Source of the DNA: Orychophragmus violaceus
Lineage: Eukaryota > Streptophyta > Magnoliopsida > Brassicales > Brassicaceae
NCBI GenBank assembly: GCA_030180135.1
Contig: CM058231.1
Location: forward strand, 47,006,235 to 47,070,234
DNA length: 64,000 nt
Direction of reading: 5' to 3'
Both the position numbers and the translations under genes were made by a program. Shown here piece after piece: positions 9,794 to 22,479 of the stretch (position 1 is its first letter; each line of letters begins with the position of its first letter). The notes under the pieces are model-generated. The model had not been told where the DNA came from and did not search any database. It saw only the letters and a list, made by a program, of their open reading frames with translations.

Positions 9794-10464
9794 TTTTGTA
9801 ATTAATTTTAGGAAATTTAATAAATTCCAACATTTTATAATAAATTTTCAGTATTTAGTAAGATTTTTTTATGTTTGGCGAATTTAATAATATTTGATAG
9901 TTGTTTGGCGAATTTAGCAAATTGTATGGTGAATATAATAATTTTTAATCTTTAGCTAATTTAATTTTTGAGTATTCACACAAAAGGAAAGTTTAAGGTT
10001 ATTCGTACTTAAAGTTTCTAAAATTTCTAAATTTAAGATTATAAAATAAAATCAATCGGAAATCCGTCAAAATTTTCTGACTTATTTATGACTAATTTTA
10101 TTTATAACTTAAATTTAGAAGTTTTAGACACTTTATTTCTTGAAAATTTTGAAAATTACATTTTTATTTTTTGACAACAACAAATTACATATTTAAAGTG
10201 TTTTGTGTTGAAAGTTTGAAAAAATAATTCAATTTGAACTATATATAGTATACCATATAAAGCTTATAAACGAGTAAGTATAAGTTACATGTTTGTTAAT
10301 GAATGATGAATCATGTTGTTAAAAAAATTGTTCTAAATGATCAAAAAACTTTGTTTCTACTGTTTTACAAGTATTTAACTATTGGGATTGTAAGTTATGG
10401 CTGACACATCGTCAATTACCCGAAATGTTATAAGTCAATACCCTAAACAAAAAATATTTGTAAA

Positions 10465-10492
10465 TCCGTCAGAAACTTATGACGGATTTCAA
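10465..10492. repeat. CACTA subterminal-type hairpin in unit 1
   Basis: AAATCCGTCA and TGACGGATTT form a perfect 10-bp inverted repeat with an 8-nt spacer. The same hairpin recurs in other units, for example 14834-14861, 58736-58763 and 60941-60968. Confidence 0.65.
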
Positions 10493-11575
10493 AAGGTCTT
10501 TATTTTACACCCTTAAATTTAACAATTTGAAATTTTTCAGTTCTTGAAAATTTTGCATGTAACATAATAAAAAAATATATATGTGAGGAATCTGAAGAAG
10601 AGATTGGCATATTTGACAAAGATTCCGGTTCAGCTACTTCAGATTATTCATCGGATTCAAATTAATTTTATAATAAATTTTAGGAAATTGTAATAAATTT
10701 CAACATTTTGTATTAAATTTTCAGTATTTTTGAAAGAATATTTGATGTTTTTGTGAATTTAGAAAATTGTTTGGTGCTTGTAATAATTTTTGATACTTAG
10801 GAATTTAATTTTTGAGTATTCACACAAAATATCTTAGTGTATGATGACTCGTAATTAAAGTTTCCAAAATTTATAAATTTTAGAAACTTTATTTCTTGAA
10901 AAGGTTCAAATAACATATTTATAATGGTTTGTGTTGAATAGTTTAAAAAAAAATAATTCAATTTCTAGTATATATAATATACCCTATATAACTTACAAGT
11001 GAGTAAGTATAAGCTACATGTTTGTTTATGAATGTTGAATCATGTTGTAAAAAAAGTTGTTAGAAATGATAAAACACCTTTGGTTTCTTCTGTTTGTAAG
11101 TATTTAACTATTGGGATGGTAAGTTACGACCGATACATCGTCAATTACCGGAAAAATTAAAAATCAGAACCCTATACATGAATTGTCGGAAATCCATCAG
11201 AAAGTTCTGACGGTCTTAATTTAACAACCGTAAATATTTAAATTCTAAAAAATTTAGTTCTTGAAAAAGTTGCAAGTAACATAATAAATGTGTTTTGTTA
11301 TCTATTTTTTTTTAAAATAAACAATTTGTAGCGTATACGGCATATCCTAAAAACTTACAAAAGAATAAGAATAAGTTACATGTTTGTTTATGAATGATGG
11401 ATCATGAAATTAAACCAATTGATATAAACAATGAACAACTTAAGTTTTTTCAGTTTTGTATGTATTTAGCTATCTTCCGATGGTTCTCCAAGGACTTTAC
11501 TTTTGAACATTTAAATGGCCAATAGCGTAATATATAACATTTTAGCTTCCGTTAGAAATTTCTGACGTATTTCCG

Positions 11576-11994
11576 ATGACCCTAGATATTTACCACAAAA
11601 TGTGCCAGCCACCTAAACATTTTGTCGATTTTACGGGGATATATGTTCAATCTCGCAAGCGACTTCAGAAATACGATCCACTTATTCTTGCTTCACAAGA
11701 GGACCAGTTTTGTTACATTCGATATCCTCATGTTAGAAACGAGCAAGACCCTTGGATGACAATGACATTGATAACTCAAGAGGAAGGATGGCTGGTGCTC
11801 CTGATCACGATTTTCTGCCGGAAAAAGCAAATGGTAAACTATGTTTGATCGAGCATTCCCTCGAAGTTGACCTTGTGGTTGATTTCACCAAATATTCAGA
11901 TTACATTATATGTGAAGTAACTGAAGAAGATATTGAAGAATTTGACAAAGATTCTGGTTTAGTTACTTAAGATTATTCATCGGATCCTGAGTAA
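11576..11994 (+). pseudogene. TNP2 C-terminal fragment, unit 2 (best preserved)
   Basis: Two overlapping frames cover it: 11576-11848 (QPPKHFVDFTGIYVQSRKRL..., ILASQEDQFCYIRYPH) and 11752-11970 (SRGRMAGAPDHD, then IEHSLEVDLVVDFTKYSD and an acidic CEVTEEDIEEFDKDS tail). A single frame change near 11760-11790 separates them, so this is the least decayed copy. Being a fragment without a catalytic domain, it cannot be active. Confidence 0.72.
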
Positions 11995-13704
11995 TTTTGC
12001 AATTAATTTTAGGAAATTTTAATGAATTTCAACATTTTATAATAAATTTTCAGTATTTAGTAAGAATTTCGATGTTTGGCGAATATAATAATATTAGATA
12101 GTTGTTTGGCGAATTTAGCAAATTGTTTGGTGAATATAATAATTTTTAATATTTAGATAATTTAATTTTTGAGTATTCACACAAAAATTCAAGTGTAAGG
12201 TTATTCGTAATTAAAGTTTCTAAAATTGCTAAATTTAAGGTTATAAAATAAAATCAATGGGAAATTCCTCATAATTTTTCGACTGATTTATGACGAATTT
12301 TATTTTGTAAACTAAAATTTAGAAGTTTTAGAAACTTTATTTCTTGGAAAATTGCAAATTACATTATTCTTTGACACCAACAAATTACATATTTAAAGTG
12401 TTTTTTGTTGAAATTGTTTTAAAATAATTTAATTTGTACTATATACAGTATACCCTATTAAACTTATAAAAGAGTAAGTATAAGTTACATGTTTGTTAAT
12501 GAATGATAAATCATGTTGTTAAAAAAATTATTATATATGATCAAAAACTTGTTTTTTCTGTTTTACAAGTATTTAACTATTGGGATTGTAAGCTATGGTT
12601 GATACATCATCAATTACCCAAAATATTATACATCAATAACCTAAACAACAAATCTTTGGCAATCCGTCGGAAACTTCTGAGTGATTTCAAAATGGTCTTT
12701 ATTTTACAAACGTAAATTTCACAATTTAAAAAATGTTTAGTTCTTGAAAATTTTGCAAGTAACATAATAAAAGATATTTGTGAGAAATCTGAAGAAGAGA
12801 ATGGCGAATTTGACGAAGATTCCAGTTTAACTACTTCAGACTATTCATCGGATTCAAATTAATTTTGTAATAAATTTTATTAAATTGTAATAAATTCCAA
12901 CATCTTTGTAATAAATTTTCAGTATTGTAAGAATTTTTGATGTTTTTGTGAATTTAGAAAATGGTTTGGTGCATGTAATAATTTTTGATGCTTAGGAATT
13001 TAATTATTGAGTATTCACACAAAACATCTTAGTGTATGGTGACTCGTAGTTAAAGTTTCCAAAAAAATTCAAATAACATATTTATAGTGGTTTGTGTTGA
13101 CAAGTTTTTTAAAAAATAATTCAATTTCTAGTATATATAGTATACCCTATATAACTTATAAATGAGTAAGTATAATCTAATGTTTGTTTATGAATGTTGA
13201 ATCATGTTGTAAAAAAAGTTGTTATAAATGATAAAACACCTTCGGTTTCTTCTGTTTGTAAGTATTTAACTATTGGGATGGTAAGTTACGACTGATACAT
13301 CATCAATTATCGTAAAAAATAAAAATCAAAACCCTAAACATGAATTGTCGGATATCCATCAAAAGGTCTGACGGTCTTAATTTAACAACCATAAATATAT
13401 TAATTTTTTAAAAATTTAGTTCTTGAAAAAATTGCAAGTAACATAATAAAAGTGTTTTTTCTTTTATTTTTTTTTTAAATAAACAATTTGTAGCGCATAC
13501 GGCATATCCTAAAAACTTACAAAAGAATAAGAATAAGTTACATGTTTGTTTATGAATGATGGATCATGAAATTAAACAAATTGATATAAACAATGAACAA
13601 CTTAAGTTTCTTCTGTTTTATATGTATTCAGCTATCTTTCGAAGGATCTCCAAGGATTTTTTTTCACATTTAAATTCCGATAGCGTAACATGCAACATTT
13701 TAGC

Positions 13705-13738
13705 TTCCGTTGGAAATTTCCGACGGATTTCCGACGAT
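13705..13738 (+). repeat. Best-preserved CACTA subterminal motif run, unit 3
   Basis: TCCGTTGGAAATTTCCGACG followed by GATTTCCGACGATCC: alternating YCCGACGGATTT-type motifs, as in the subterminal regions of Brassicaceae CACTA elements, where transposase binds clustered short motifs. Other units carry mutated versions just before the TNP2 fragment. Confidence 0.65.
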
Positions 13739-13740
13739 CC

Positions 13741-14147
13741 CAGATATTTACCGCGAATGTGCCTGCCACCTAAAAATTTTGTCAATTTTACGGGGATATA
13801 TGTTCACTCTCGCAAGCGACTTCAGAAATACGATCCATTTATTCTTGCTACACAAGCGGACCAGTTTCGCTACATTCGATATCCTCATGTTAGAAAAAAG
13901 CAAGACCCTTGGATGACAGTGACGTCGATAACTCATGAGGAAGGATAACTGGTGTCCTGATCACAATCCTTTGCAGGAAAAAGCAGTTGGTAAAGTAGGT
14001 TTGATCGAGCATTCTCTCGAACTTGACCTTATGGTTGATTTCACCTGAGATTGAGATTACAATATATGTGAGGTAACTGAAGAAGAGATTGTAGAATTTG
14101 TAAAAGATTCTGGTTTAGCTACTTCAGATTATTCATCGGATTCATAG
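13741..14147 (+). pseudogene. TNP2 C-terminal fragment, unit 3
   Basis: CLPPKNFVNFTGIYVHSRKR and ATQADQFRYIRYPH are readable in the 130-codon frame 13556-13948. The frame breaks after the EEG near 13945, as in the other units, and the acidic tail ends at TAG 14145-14147. Confidence 0.68.
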
Positions 14148-15964
14148 TAATTTTGTAATTAATTTTAGGAAATTTAATAAATTCCAAAATTTTATAATAA
14201 ATTTTCAGTATTTAGTAAGAATTTTTTTATGTTTGGCGAATTTAATAATATTTGATCGTTGTTTGGTGAATTTAGCAAATTGTTTGGTGAATATAATAAT
14301 TTTTAATGTTTAGCTAATTATTTTTTAGTATTCACACAAAAGGAAAGTTTAAGGTTATTCGTAATTAAAGTTTCAAAATTTTCAAAATTTAAGATTATCA
14401 AATAAAATAAAACGATAATCCGTCAAAATTTTCCGACTTATTTATGACTAATTTTATTTATGACTAATTTTATTTATAACTTAAATTTAGAAGTTTTAGA
14501 AACTTTATTTTTTGAAAAATTGCAAATTACATTATTATTATTTTGACAACAACCAAATACATATTTAAAGTGTTTGTGTTGAAAGTTTTAAAAAACAATT
14601 CTATTTGAACTATATATAGTATACCATATAAAGCTTATAAACGAGTAAGTATAAGTTACATGTTTGTTAATGAATGATAAATCATGTTGTTAAACAAATT
14701 GTTCTAAATGATCAAAAAACTTTGTTTCTACTGTTTTACAAGTTTTAACTATTGGGATTGTAAGTTATGGCTGACACATCGTCAATTACCCGAAATGTTA
14801 TAAATCATTACCCTAAACAACAAATCTTTGTAAATCCGTCAGAAACTTATGACGGATTTCAAAAGGTCTTTATTTTACAACCTTAAATTTAACAATTTGA
14901 AAATTTTCAGTTCTTGAAAAATTTTCATGTAACATAATAAAAGATATATATATGTGAGGAATGTGAAGAAGAGATTGGCATATTTGACGAAGATTCCGGT
15001 TCAGCTACTTCATATTATTCATCGGATTCATATTAATTTTATAATAAATTTCATAATTTTTGTAATAATTTTTTCAGTATTTTTGAAATAATATTTGATG
15101 TTTTTGTGAATTTAGAAAATTGTTTGGTGCTTGTAATAATTTTTGATGCTTAGGAATTTAATTTTTGAGTATTCACACAAAAAATCTTAGTGTATGTTGA
15201 CTCGTAATTAAAGTTTCTAAAATTTATAAATTTTAAAAATTTATTTCTAGAAAAGGTTCAAATAACATATTTACAGTGGTTTGTGTTGACAAGTTTAAAA
15301 AATAATAATTCAATTTCTAGTATATATAGTATACCCTATATAACTTACAAATGAGTAAGTATAAGCTACGTGTTTGTTTATGAATGTTGAATCATGTTGT
15401 AAAAAAAGTTGTTATAAATGATAAAACACCTTCGGTTTTTTCTGTTTGTAAGTATTTAACTATTGGGATGGTAAGTTACAACTGATACATCGTCAATTAT
15501 CGTAAAAATTAAAAATCAAAACCCTAAACATGAAGTTGTCAAAAAAAAACCCTAAACATGAATTGTCGGAAATCCATCAAAATGTTCTGACGGTCTTAAT
15601 TTAACAACCGTAAATATATTAATGTTTAAAAATTTAGTTCTTGAAAAAGTTGCAAGTAACATAATAAAAGCGTTTTGTCTTTTATTTTTTTCAAAATAAA
15701 CAATTTGTAGCGTATACGGCATATCCTAAAAACTTACAAAAGAATAAGAATAAGTTACATGTTTGTTTATGAATGATGGATCATGAAATTAAACCAATTG
15801 ATATAAACAATGAACAACTTAAGTTTCTTCTGTTTTGTCTGTATTTAGCTATCTTCTGATGGTTCTCCAAGGACTTTATTTTTTGAACATTTAAATGGCC
15901 AATAGAGTATTTATGTAACATTTTAGCTTCCGTTAGAAATTTCTGACGTATTTCCGACGACCCT

Positions 15965-16371
15965 AGATATTTACCGCGAAATGTGCCGGCCACCTAAACA
16001 TTTTGTCGATTTTACGGGGATATATGTTCAATCTCGCAAGCGACTTCAGAAATACAATCAATTTATTCTTGCTTCACAAGCGGACCAGTTTCGCTACATT
16101 CGATATCCTCATGTTAGAAAAAAGCAAGACCCTTGGATGACAATGACGTTGATAACTCATGAGGAAGGATAGCTGGTGTCCTGATCCCGATCCTTTGCAG
16201 GAAGAAGCAGTTGGTAAACTAGGTTTGATCGAGCATTCTCTCGAACTTGACCTTGTGGTTGATTTCACCGGAGATTGAGATTACGATATATGTGAGGTAA
16301 CTGAAGAAAAGATTGTAGAATTTGTAAAAGATTCTGGTTTAGCTACTTCAGATTATTCATCGGATTCATAG
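15965..16371 (+). pseudogene. TNP2 C-terminal fragment, unit 4
   Basis: CRPPKHFVDFTGIYVQSRKR and ILASQADQFRYIRYPH lie in frame 15981-16172, which stops right after THEEG. The tail resumes in another frame (DPLQEEAVGKLGLIEHSLE). This is the same break as in units 3 and 5-8. Confidence 0.68.
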
Positions 16372-18132
16372 TAATTTTGTAATTAATTTTAGGAAATTTA
16401 ATAAATCCCAAAATTTTATAATAAATTTTCAGTATTTAGTAAGAATTTTTTTTAAGTTTGGCGAATTTAATAATATTTGATAGTTGTTTAGCGAATTTAG
16501 CAAATTGTTTGGTGAATATAATAATTTTTAATGTTTAGCTAATTTAATTTTTTAGTATTCACACAAAAGGAAAGTTTAAGGTTATTCGTAATTAAAGTTT
16601 CTAAATTTTCAAAATTTAAGATTATCAAATAAAATAAAATGATATTCCGTCAAAATTTTCCGACTTATTTCTGATTAATTTTATTTATAACTTAAATTTA
16701 GAAGTTTTAGAAACTTTACTTTTTTAAAAAAAATTGCAAATTACATTATTATTATTTTGACAACAACCAAATACATATTTAAAGCAATTATATTTGAACT
16801 ATATATAGTCTACCATATAAAGCTTATAAACGAGTAAGTATAAGTTACATGTTTGTTAATGAATGATAAATCATGTTGTTAAACAAATTGTTCTAAATGA
16901 TCAAAAAACTTTGTTTCTACTGTTTTACAAGTATTTAACTATTGGGATTGTAAGTTATGGCTGACACGTCGTCAATTACCTGAAATGTAATAAATCAATA
17001 CCCTAAACAACAAATCTTTGTAAATCCATCAGAAACTTATGACAGATTTCAAAAGGTCTTTATTTTACAACCTTAAATTTATCAATTTGAAAATTTTTAG
17101 TTCTTGAAAAATTTGCATGTAACATAATAAAAGATATATATGTGAGGAATGTGAAGAAGAGATTGGCATATTTGACGAAGATTCTGGTTCATCTACTTCA
17201 GATTATTCATCGGATTCAAATAAATTTTATAATAAATTTAAGGAAATTGTAATAAATTCTAACATTTTTGTAATAAATTATCAGTATTGTAAGAATTTTC
17301 GATGTTTTGTGAATTTTGAAAATTGTTTTGTGCTTATAATAATTTTTATGTTTAGGAATTTAAGTTTTGAGTATTCACACAAAATATCTTAATGTAAGGT
17401 AATTCGTAATTAAAGTTTTTAAAATTTCTAAATTTTAAAAATTTTATTTCTTGAAAAAGGTTCAAATAACATATTTTATAGTGGTTTGTGTTGACAATTT
17501 TTTTTTTAAAAAATCAATTTCTGGTATATATAGTATACCCTATATAACTTACAAATGAGTAAGTATAAGCTACATGTTTGTTTATGAATGTTGAATCATG
17601 TTGTAAAAAAAGTTGTTATAAATGATAAAACACATTCGGTTTCTTCTGTTTGTAAGTATTTAACTATTGGGATGGTAAGTTACGACAGATACATCGTCAA
17701 TTATCGTAAAAATTAACAATCAAAACCCTAAACATGAATTGTCAGAAATCCATCAAAAGTACTGACAGTCTTAATTTAACAACCGTAAATATATTAATAT
17801 TAAAAAACTTAGTTCTTGAAAAATTTGCAAGTAACATAATAAAAGCGTTTTGTCTTTTATTTCGTTTAAAATAAACAATTTGTAGCGTATAAGGCATCTC
17901 CTAAAAACTTACAAAAGAATAAGAATAAGTTACATGTTTGTTTATGAATGATGGATCATGAAATTAAACAAATTGATATAAAAAATGAACAACTTAAGTT
18001 TCTTCTGTTTTATATGTATTTAGCTATCTTTCGAAGGATCTCCAAGGACTTTTTTAACATTTAAATGTCCGATAGCGTAACATGCAACATTTTAGCTTCC
18101 GGTTGAGATTTCCGACGGATTTCTGACGACCC

Positions 18133-18541
18133 CTGTATTTACCGCGAAATGTGACTGCCACCTAAAATTTTTGTCAATTTTACGGGGATGTATGTTCACT
18201 CTCGCAAGCGACTTCAGAAATACGATCAATTTATTCTTGCTTCACAAGCGGACCAGTTTCGCTACATTCGATATCCTCATGTTAGAAACAAGCAAGACCC
18301 TTGGATGACACTGACGTTGATAACTCATGAGGAAGGATAGCTGGTGTCCTGATCACGATCCTTTGCAGGAAAAAACAGTTGGTAAACTAGGTTTGATCGA
18401 GCATTCTCTCGAAGTTGACCTTGTGGTTGATTTCACCAAAGATTGAGTTACGACATATGTGACGTAACTGAAGAAGAGATTGTAGAATTTGATAAAGATT
18501 CTGGTTTAGCTACTTCATATTATTCATCGGATTCAGAGTAA
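18133..18541 (+). pseudogene. TNP2 C-terminal fragment, unit 5
   Basis: Same motif order as the other units, with frame breaks in the first half and the shared break before the IEHSLEVDLVVDF segment. Confidence 0.65.
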
Positions 18542-20839
18542 TTTTGTAATTAATTTTAGGAAATTTAATAAATTCCAACATTTTATAATAAATTTTCAGT
18601 ATTTAGTAAGAATTTTTTTTTTGGTGAATTTAATAATATTTGATAGTTATTTGGCGAATTTAGCAAATTGTTTGGTGAATATAATAATTTTTAATGTTTA
18701 GCTAATTAACTTTTTGAATATTCACACAAAAGGAAAGTTTAAGGTTATTCATAATTAAAGTTTCTAAATTTTCTAAATTTAAGATTATAAAATAAAATCA
18801 ATCGGAAATCCGACAAAATTTTCCGACTTATTTATGACTAATTTTATTTATAACTTAAATTTAGAATTTTTAGATACTTTATTTCTTGAAAATTTGCAAA
18901 TTACATTATTATTATTTTGACAACAACAAAATACATATTTAAAGTGTTTTGTGTTGAAAGTATTAAAAAATAATTCAATTTGAACTATATATATAGTATA
19001 CCATATAAAGCTTATAAACGAGTAAGTATAAGTTACATGTTTGTTAATGAAAGATGAATCATGTTGTTAAACAAATTGTTCTAAATGATCAAAAAACTTT
19101 GTTTCTATTGTTTACAAGTACTTAACTATTGGGATTGTAAGTTATGGCTGACACATCGTCAATTACCCGAAATGTTATAAATCAATACCCTAAACAACAA
19201 ATCTTTGTAAATTTGTCAGAAACTTATGACGGATTTCAAAAGGTCTTTATTTTACAATCTTAAATTTATCAATTTGAAAATTTTCAGTTCTTGAAAAATT
19301 TGCATGTAACATAATAAAAGATATATATGTGAGGAATATGAAGAAGAGATTGGCATATTTAACGAAGATTCCGGTTCAGCTATTTCAGATTATTCATCGG
19401 ATTCAAATTAATTTTATAATAAATTTTAGGAAATTGTAATAAATTCTAACATTTTGTAATAAATTATAAGTATTGTAAGAATTTTCGATGTTTTGTGAAT
19501 TTAGAAAATTGTTTTGTGCTTATAATAATTTTGTATGCTTAGGAATTTAAGTTTTGAGTATTCACACAAAATATCTTAATGTAAGGTAATTAGTAATTAA
19601 AGTTTCTAAAATTTTTAGAAACTTTATTTCTTGAAAAAGGTTCAAATAACATATTTATAGTGGTTTGTGTTGACAAGTTTAAAAAAAAAAAAAATCAATT
19701 TCTAGTATATATGGTAGACCCTATATAACTTACAAATGAGTAAGTATATGAAACACCCCGACCCGGCCTTCCTAGGCCGCGGTCGATGCGTTCCAGTGGT
19801 CAGGCCAAACCATGGCCTGAACATCCCTAAAACCCGTCCTATTTAAAATTTTCCTTTAGGACAAGTATTCCTCGAATCTCCTATTGACTTCCTAGTCTTA
19901 AATCCTTCATACTTAATTAATACGCAGCGGAAATACTACTTAACAATTTTATCGTTCTTCTAAAGAACGATCTATCCGTGAACCTCTTATTACTTAATTT
20001 AGCATCCTTAAAACTCTTCTGAGGTTCCGATCCTTAATTATCCATTCTAACAACCTAAGCCTTTACTTAGATTATTCCGATCACCTTATTCTGTTCTAAT
20101 CGTTCTTAGATTATTCGAGTACTTGAACTCGTACCTTAGCCTTTTAGGTGAAGTTGGTAAGAAGCCAGCCCGTGTCCAGCTTAGCTCGTCCTTCCATCAA
20201 ATTGATAGAACATACCTCCCTTGTATATAGTCATTCAACCAACCATCCCCACATGACCAAGCACAAGAGAGGTCTTTTAGTTCCATCCTTGACCACCATA
20301 TGTTCTTGTTCAACCAAACACTTAGATTATGTTAAGGCTTATTTAATGTGTACCTTAACCCTTGTAGGGATTCCTTATGGAATTGCTTGGTCCGTTTAGC
20401 TCCCTCGTTTCCTTGCCCGATCAGTCCACTCGTCGCTACACCATCTTGTCAGTTGGAAGCCGAAACCAATCTTAGGTGAGGTATGATCCATGATCAGTTC
20501 ACTCATCGCGCGGGTCCAACCCGTGGCCGGATCAGCCGTTTTTCCGGTGTTCGTTGAATCACCTCCTCAGCCTTCGGTCAATTCTAATCGCGACCCGACT
20601 CCCTCGACTGTCCTGCCTTTCTCCGCGACCCGACCATGAAACCATCCCTCCACCGATCGCTCCTTGTTCCTTAACCGCAAGACATGTGTATTGACTACTC
20701 ATCCACGTTCACGAAGAGACGCGTCCGTTCACGCTTTGCGTTCATCTGTTCACGCTCTCTGCGTTCGTCCGTTCACGCCCTGTGTTCGTCCGTTCACGCT
20801 CTCGTGCGCCCGTGAATGGCTTGCGGTCGTCCGTACACG

Positions 20840-21010
20840 TCCTGCGGACGTACGTGTACGACCCGCGGTCGTCCGTATCATCCTGCGGACGTACGTGTAC
20901 GACCCGCGGTCGTCCGTATCGTCCCGCGGACGTACGTGCACGACCCGCGGTCATCCGTATCGTCCCACAGACGTACGTGCATGACCCGCGGTCGTCCGTG
21001 ATGACCTGCG
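20840..21010. repeat. 42-bp CpG-rich minisatellite in LTR1
   Basis: Landmark GCGGACGTACGTG recurs at 20842, 20884 and 20926, with a mutated copy near 20968: period 42 bp. Each unit holds ACCCGCGGTCGTCCGT and the palindrome ACGTACGT. A looser GTTCGTCCGTTCACGC repeat precedes it (about 20700-20820). Copia-1 inserted at its right end. Confidence 0.85.
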
Positions 21011-21650
21011 TGAAGGATTGTTTAGTTGATCCTGATTCAATTCTTAGATTCATATCAACCTAAACATGCGATCTAGGTTCTTCTCAGAATAGAAACAATT
21101 AATGATCTCACCTTATACCTGTTTATTGCAGCGGAAAGGGATGGTATGTCAGAGATCAGAGAGCCATCAAGGGATGGATCCTCCAAAAGTTCACACACGC
21201 ACGCAAAGGAAGCTGGCTGCTAGACCACGAGGAGGGAGGCGACAGAGAGAGAGAGAGAGGCGGCTCGTTTTTGGGTTCAGGTTGTGGAAGAAAAACAGAC
21301 TCGAGTTTTATTTATAAAACTCGCCTGGTTTCCTCTGCACTGTGTCGATCGACACACCTTGTGTATCGATCGACACACCGTGGCCAAAAACCTTTTATTC
21401 TCTCTAAGTACAGTAAATGCCTAGCACTTTTACCGTACTTCTGCTAAGCCGTTCCTATAACTTTCCTGTTAGCTTAGGCGTGTGACCCATATGGGATCAT
21501 ATAATAAAGGCAATAAGTCCAAGACTTATAGATCATGAGCGGACTCTAGCAAGCCATCATGACCCCCAGTATTATATGACTTATGTCTGATCATTGACAT
21601 ACTCTTACTTTCTAGAGACAGTACCGAGATTACTGGACACAATTCCAACA
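21011..21650 (-). repeat. Copia-1 3' LTR (640 bp)
   Basis: Minus strand TGTTGGAATTGT...CAATCCTTCA. It contains two TGTCGATCGACAC-type palindromes near 21344-21380. A TATA-like TTATAAATAAAA lies in an inverted repeat CGAGTTTT/AAAACTCG (21300-21322). A 71-codon plus-strand ORF is present in both LTRs but is antisense to the element and probably incidental. Confidence 0.9.
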
Positions 21651-21665
21651 ATCTCCCACTTGTAC
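21651..21665 (-). other. Copia-1 polypurine tract
   Basis: Minus-strand AAGTGGGAGAT abuts the 3' LTR start TGTTGG. Confidence 0.85.
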
Positions 21666-22479
21666 TGGAATCTCTGTATTCATAATCCTTTTGTCACAAT
21701 ATCTCGATTAGTCATAAGGCAAGATTGGTGTCATCCTTATAAAGCCTAATCTTGTTCATCGGACTCTGATTTGATACTGACAATCCAAACGACTCGGGAC
21801 AGTCCGTTTGAGCATGGCCATGCATTTTCCAGTATTCAAATCTCCGATTGGCCTAGAGATATTCACTCCATTTATATTGGAGGGACAAATTCCGTCTTGT
21901 TCCATCACTGTAAACTACTCATTTCATAATGTACCCAAACAAGGTCCTTATAACTATCGCAGAACGATAGCGTTAGACAATGATCAAAGTGCATTAGTCC
22001 ATGTGCAGTCACATGCATGCGAACTCAGGTCTAAGGACTATACTCTATAGTCGTAGTGAGAATCTCTTATGACACAGATATAAATATCCTGAAGAGTTCT
22101 CATAATCGGGTCTTGTCCGGTCGTATGTTCCCCAACATACACCTATGTACTGACTTTGATGCCGCGCATCTATGACACACTGAGACTTTGTCATAAGTCA
22201 CGTACCAATCCAGTCTCACACGGTTGTTGGTGTTCCAATTTCAACAACCTTCGACTAGGGACAGGATGATATAATCCATTTATCAAATATAGGGTCTCAT
22301 GATCAAGCTAAATGACTTTGATGACTCAAGATCAAGTCACTTACTTCGATGACCTATAAAATGGTTTATATCACTTTGGAACGATTATTTCATCACAGTT
22401 AAAATAATCTTGAAATAATAATTTCATTAAACATCTTAAATGTTATTTCAAGAACATATCCAATAACTAAATAAAGCCC

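Larger units (their letters stand above)
9004..19748 (+). repeat. Left block of a 2.2-kb CACTA-derived tandem repeat (4.9 units)
   Basis: Unit starts, set at the AGTTCTGACGGTCTTAAT-like landmark, fall at 9004, 11203, 13364, 15583 and 17757, giving unit lengths of 2199, 2161, 2219 and 2174 bp, and a fifth unit cut at 19748. Units are AT-rich and obviously homologous end to end, with many small indels. Each contains a TNP2 C-terminal fragment, CACTA-style CCGACGGATTT motifs, and internal duplications. No CACTA terminal inverted repeat was seen in any unit, so these look like tandem copies of an internal/3' segment rather than complete elements. Confidence 0.85.

Noticed and set aside
20148..20399. 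83-codon ORF conserved at 20148, 30756 and 40499
   Set aside because: It recurs because the LTRs are homologous; it is antisense to the element, has no motif, and differences do not favour synonymous sites by eye.
21102..21317. 71-codon ORF repeated at 27987-28202
   Set aside because: Present twice only because the Copia-1 LTRs are near-identical; antisense to the element.
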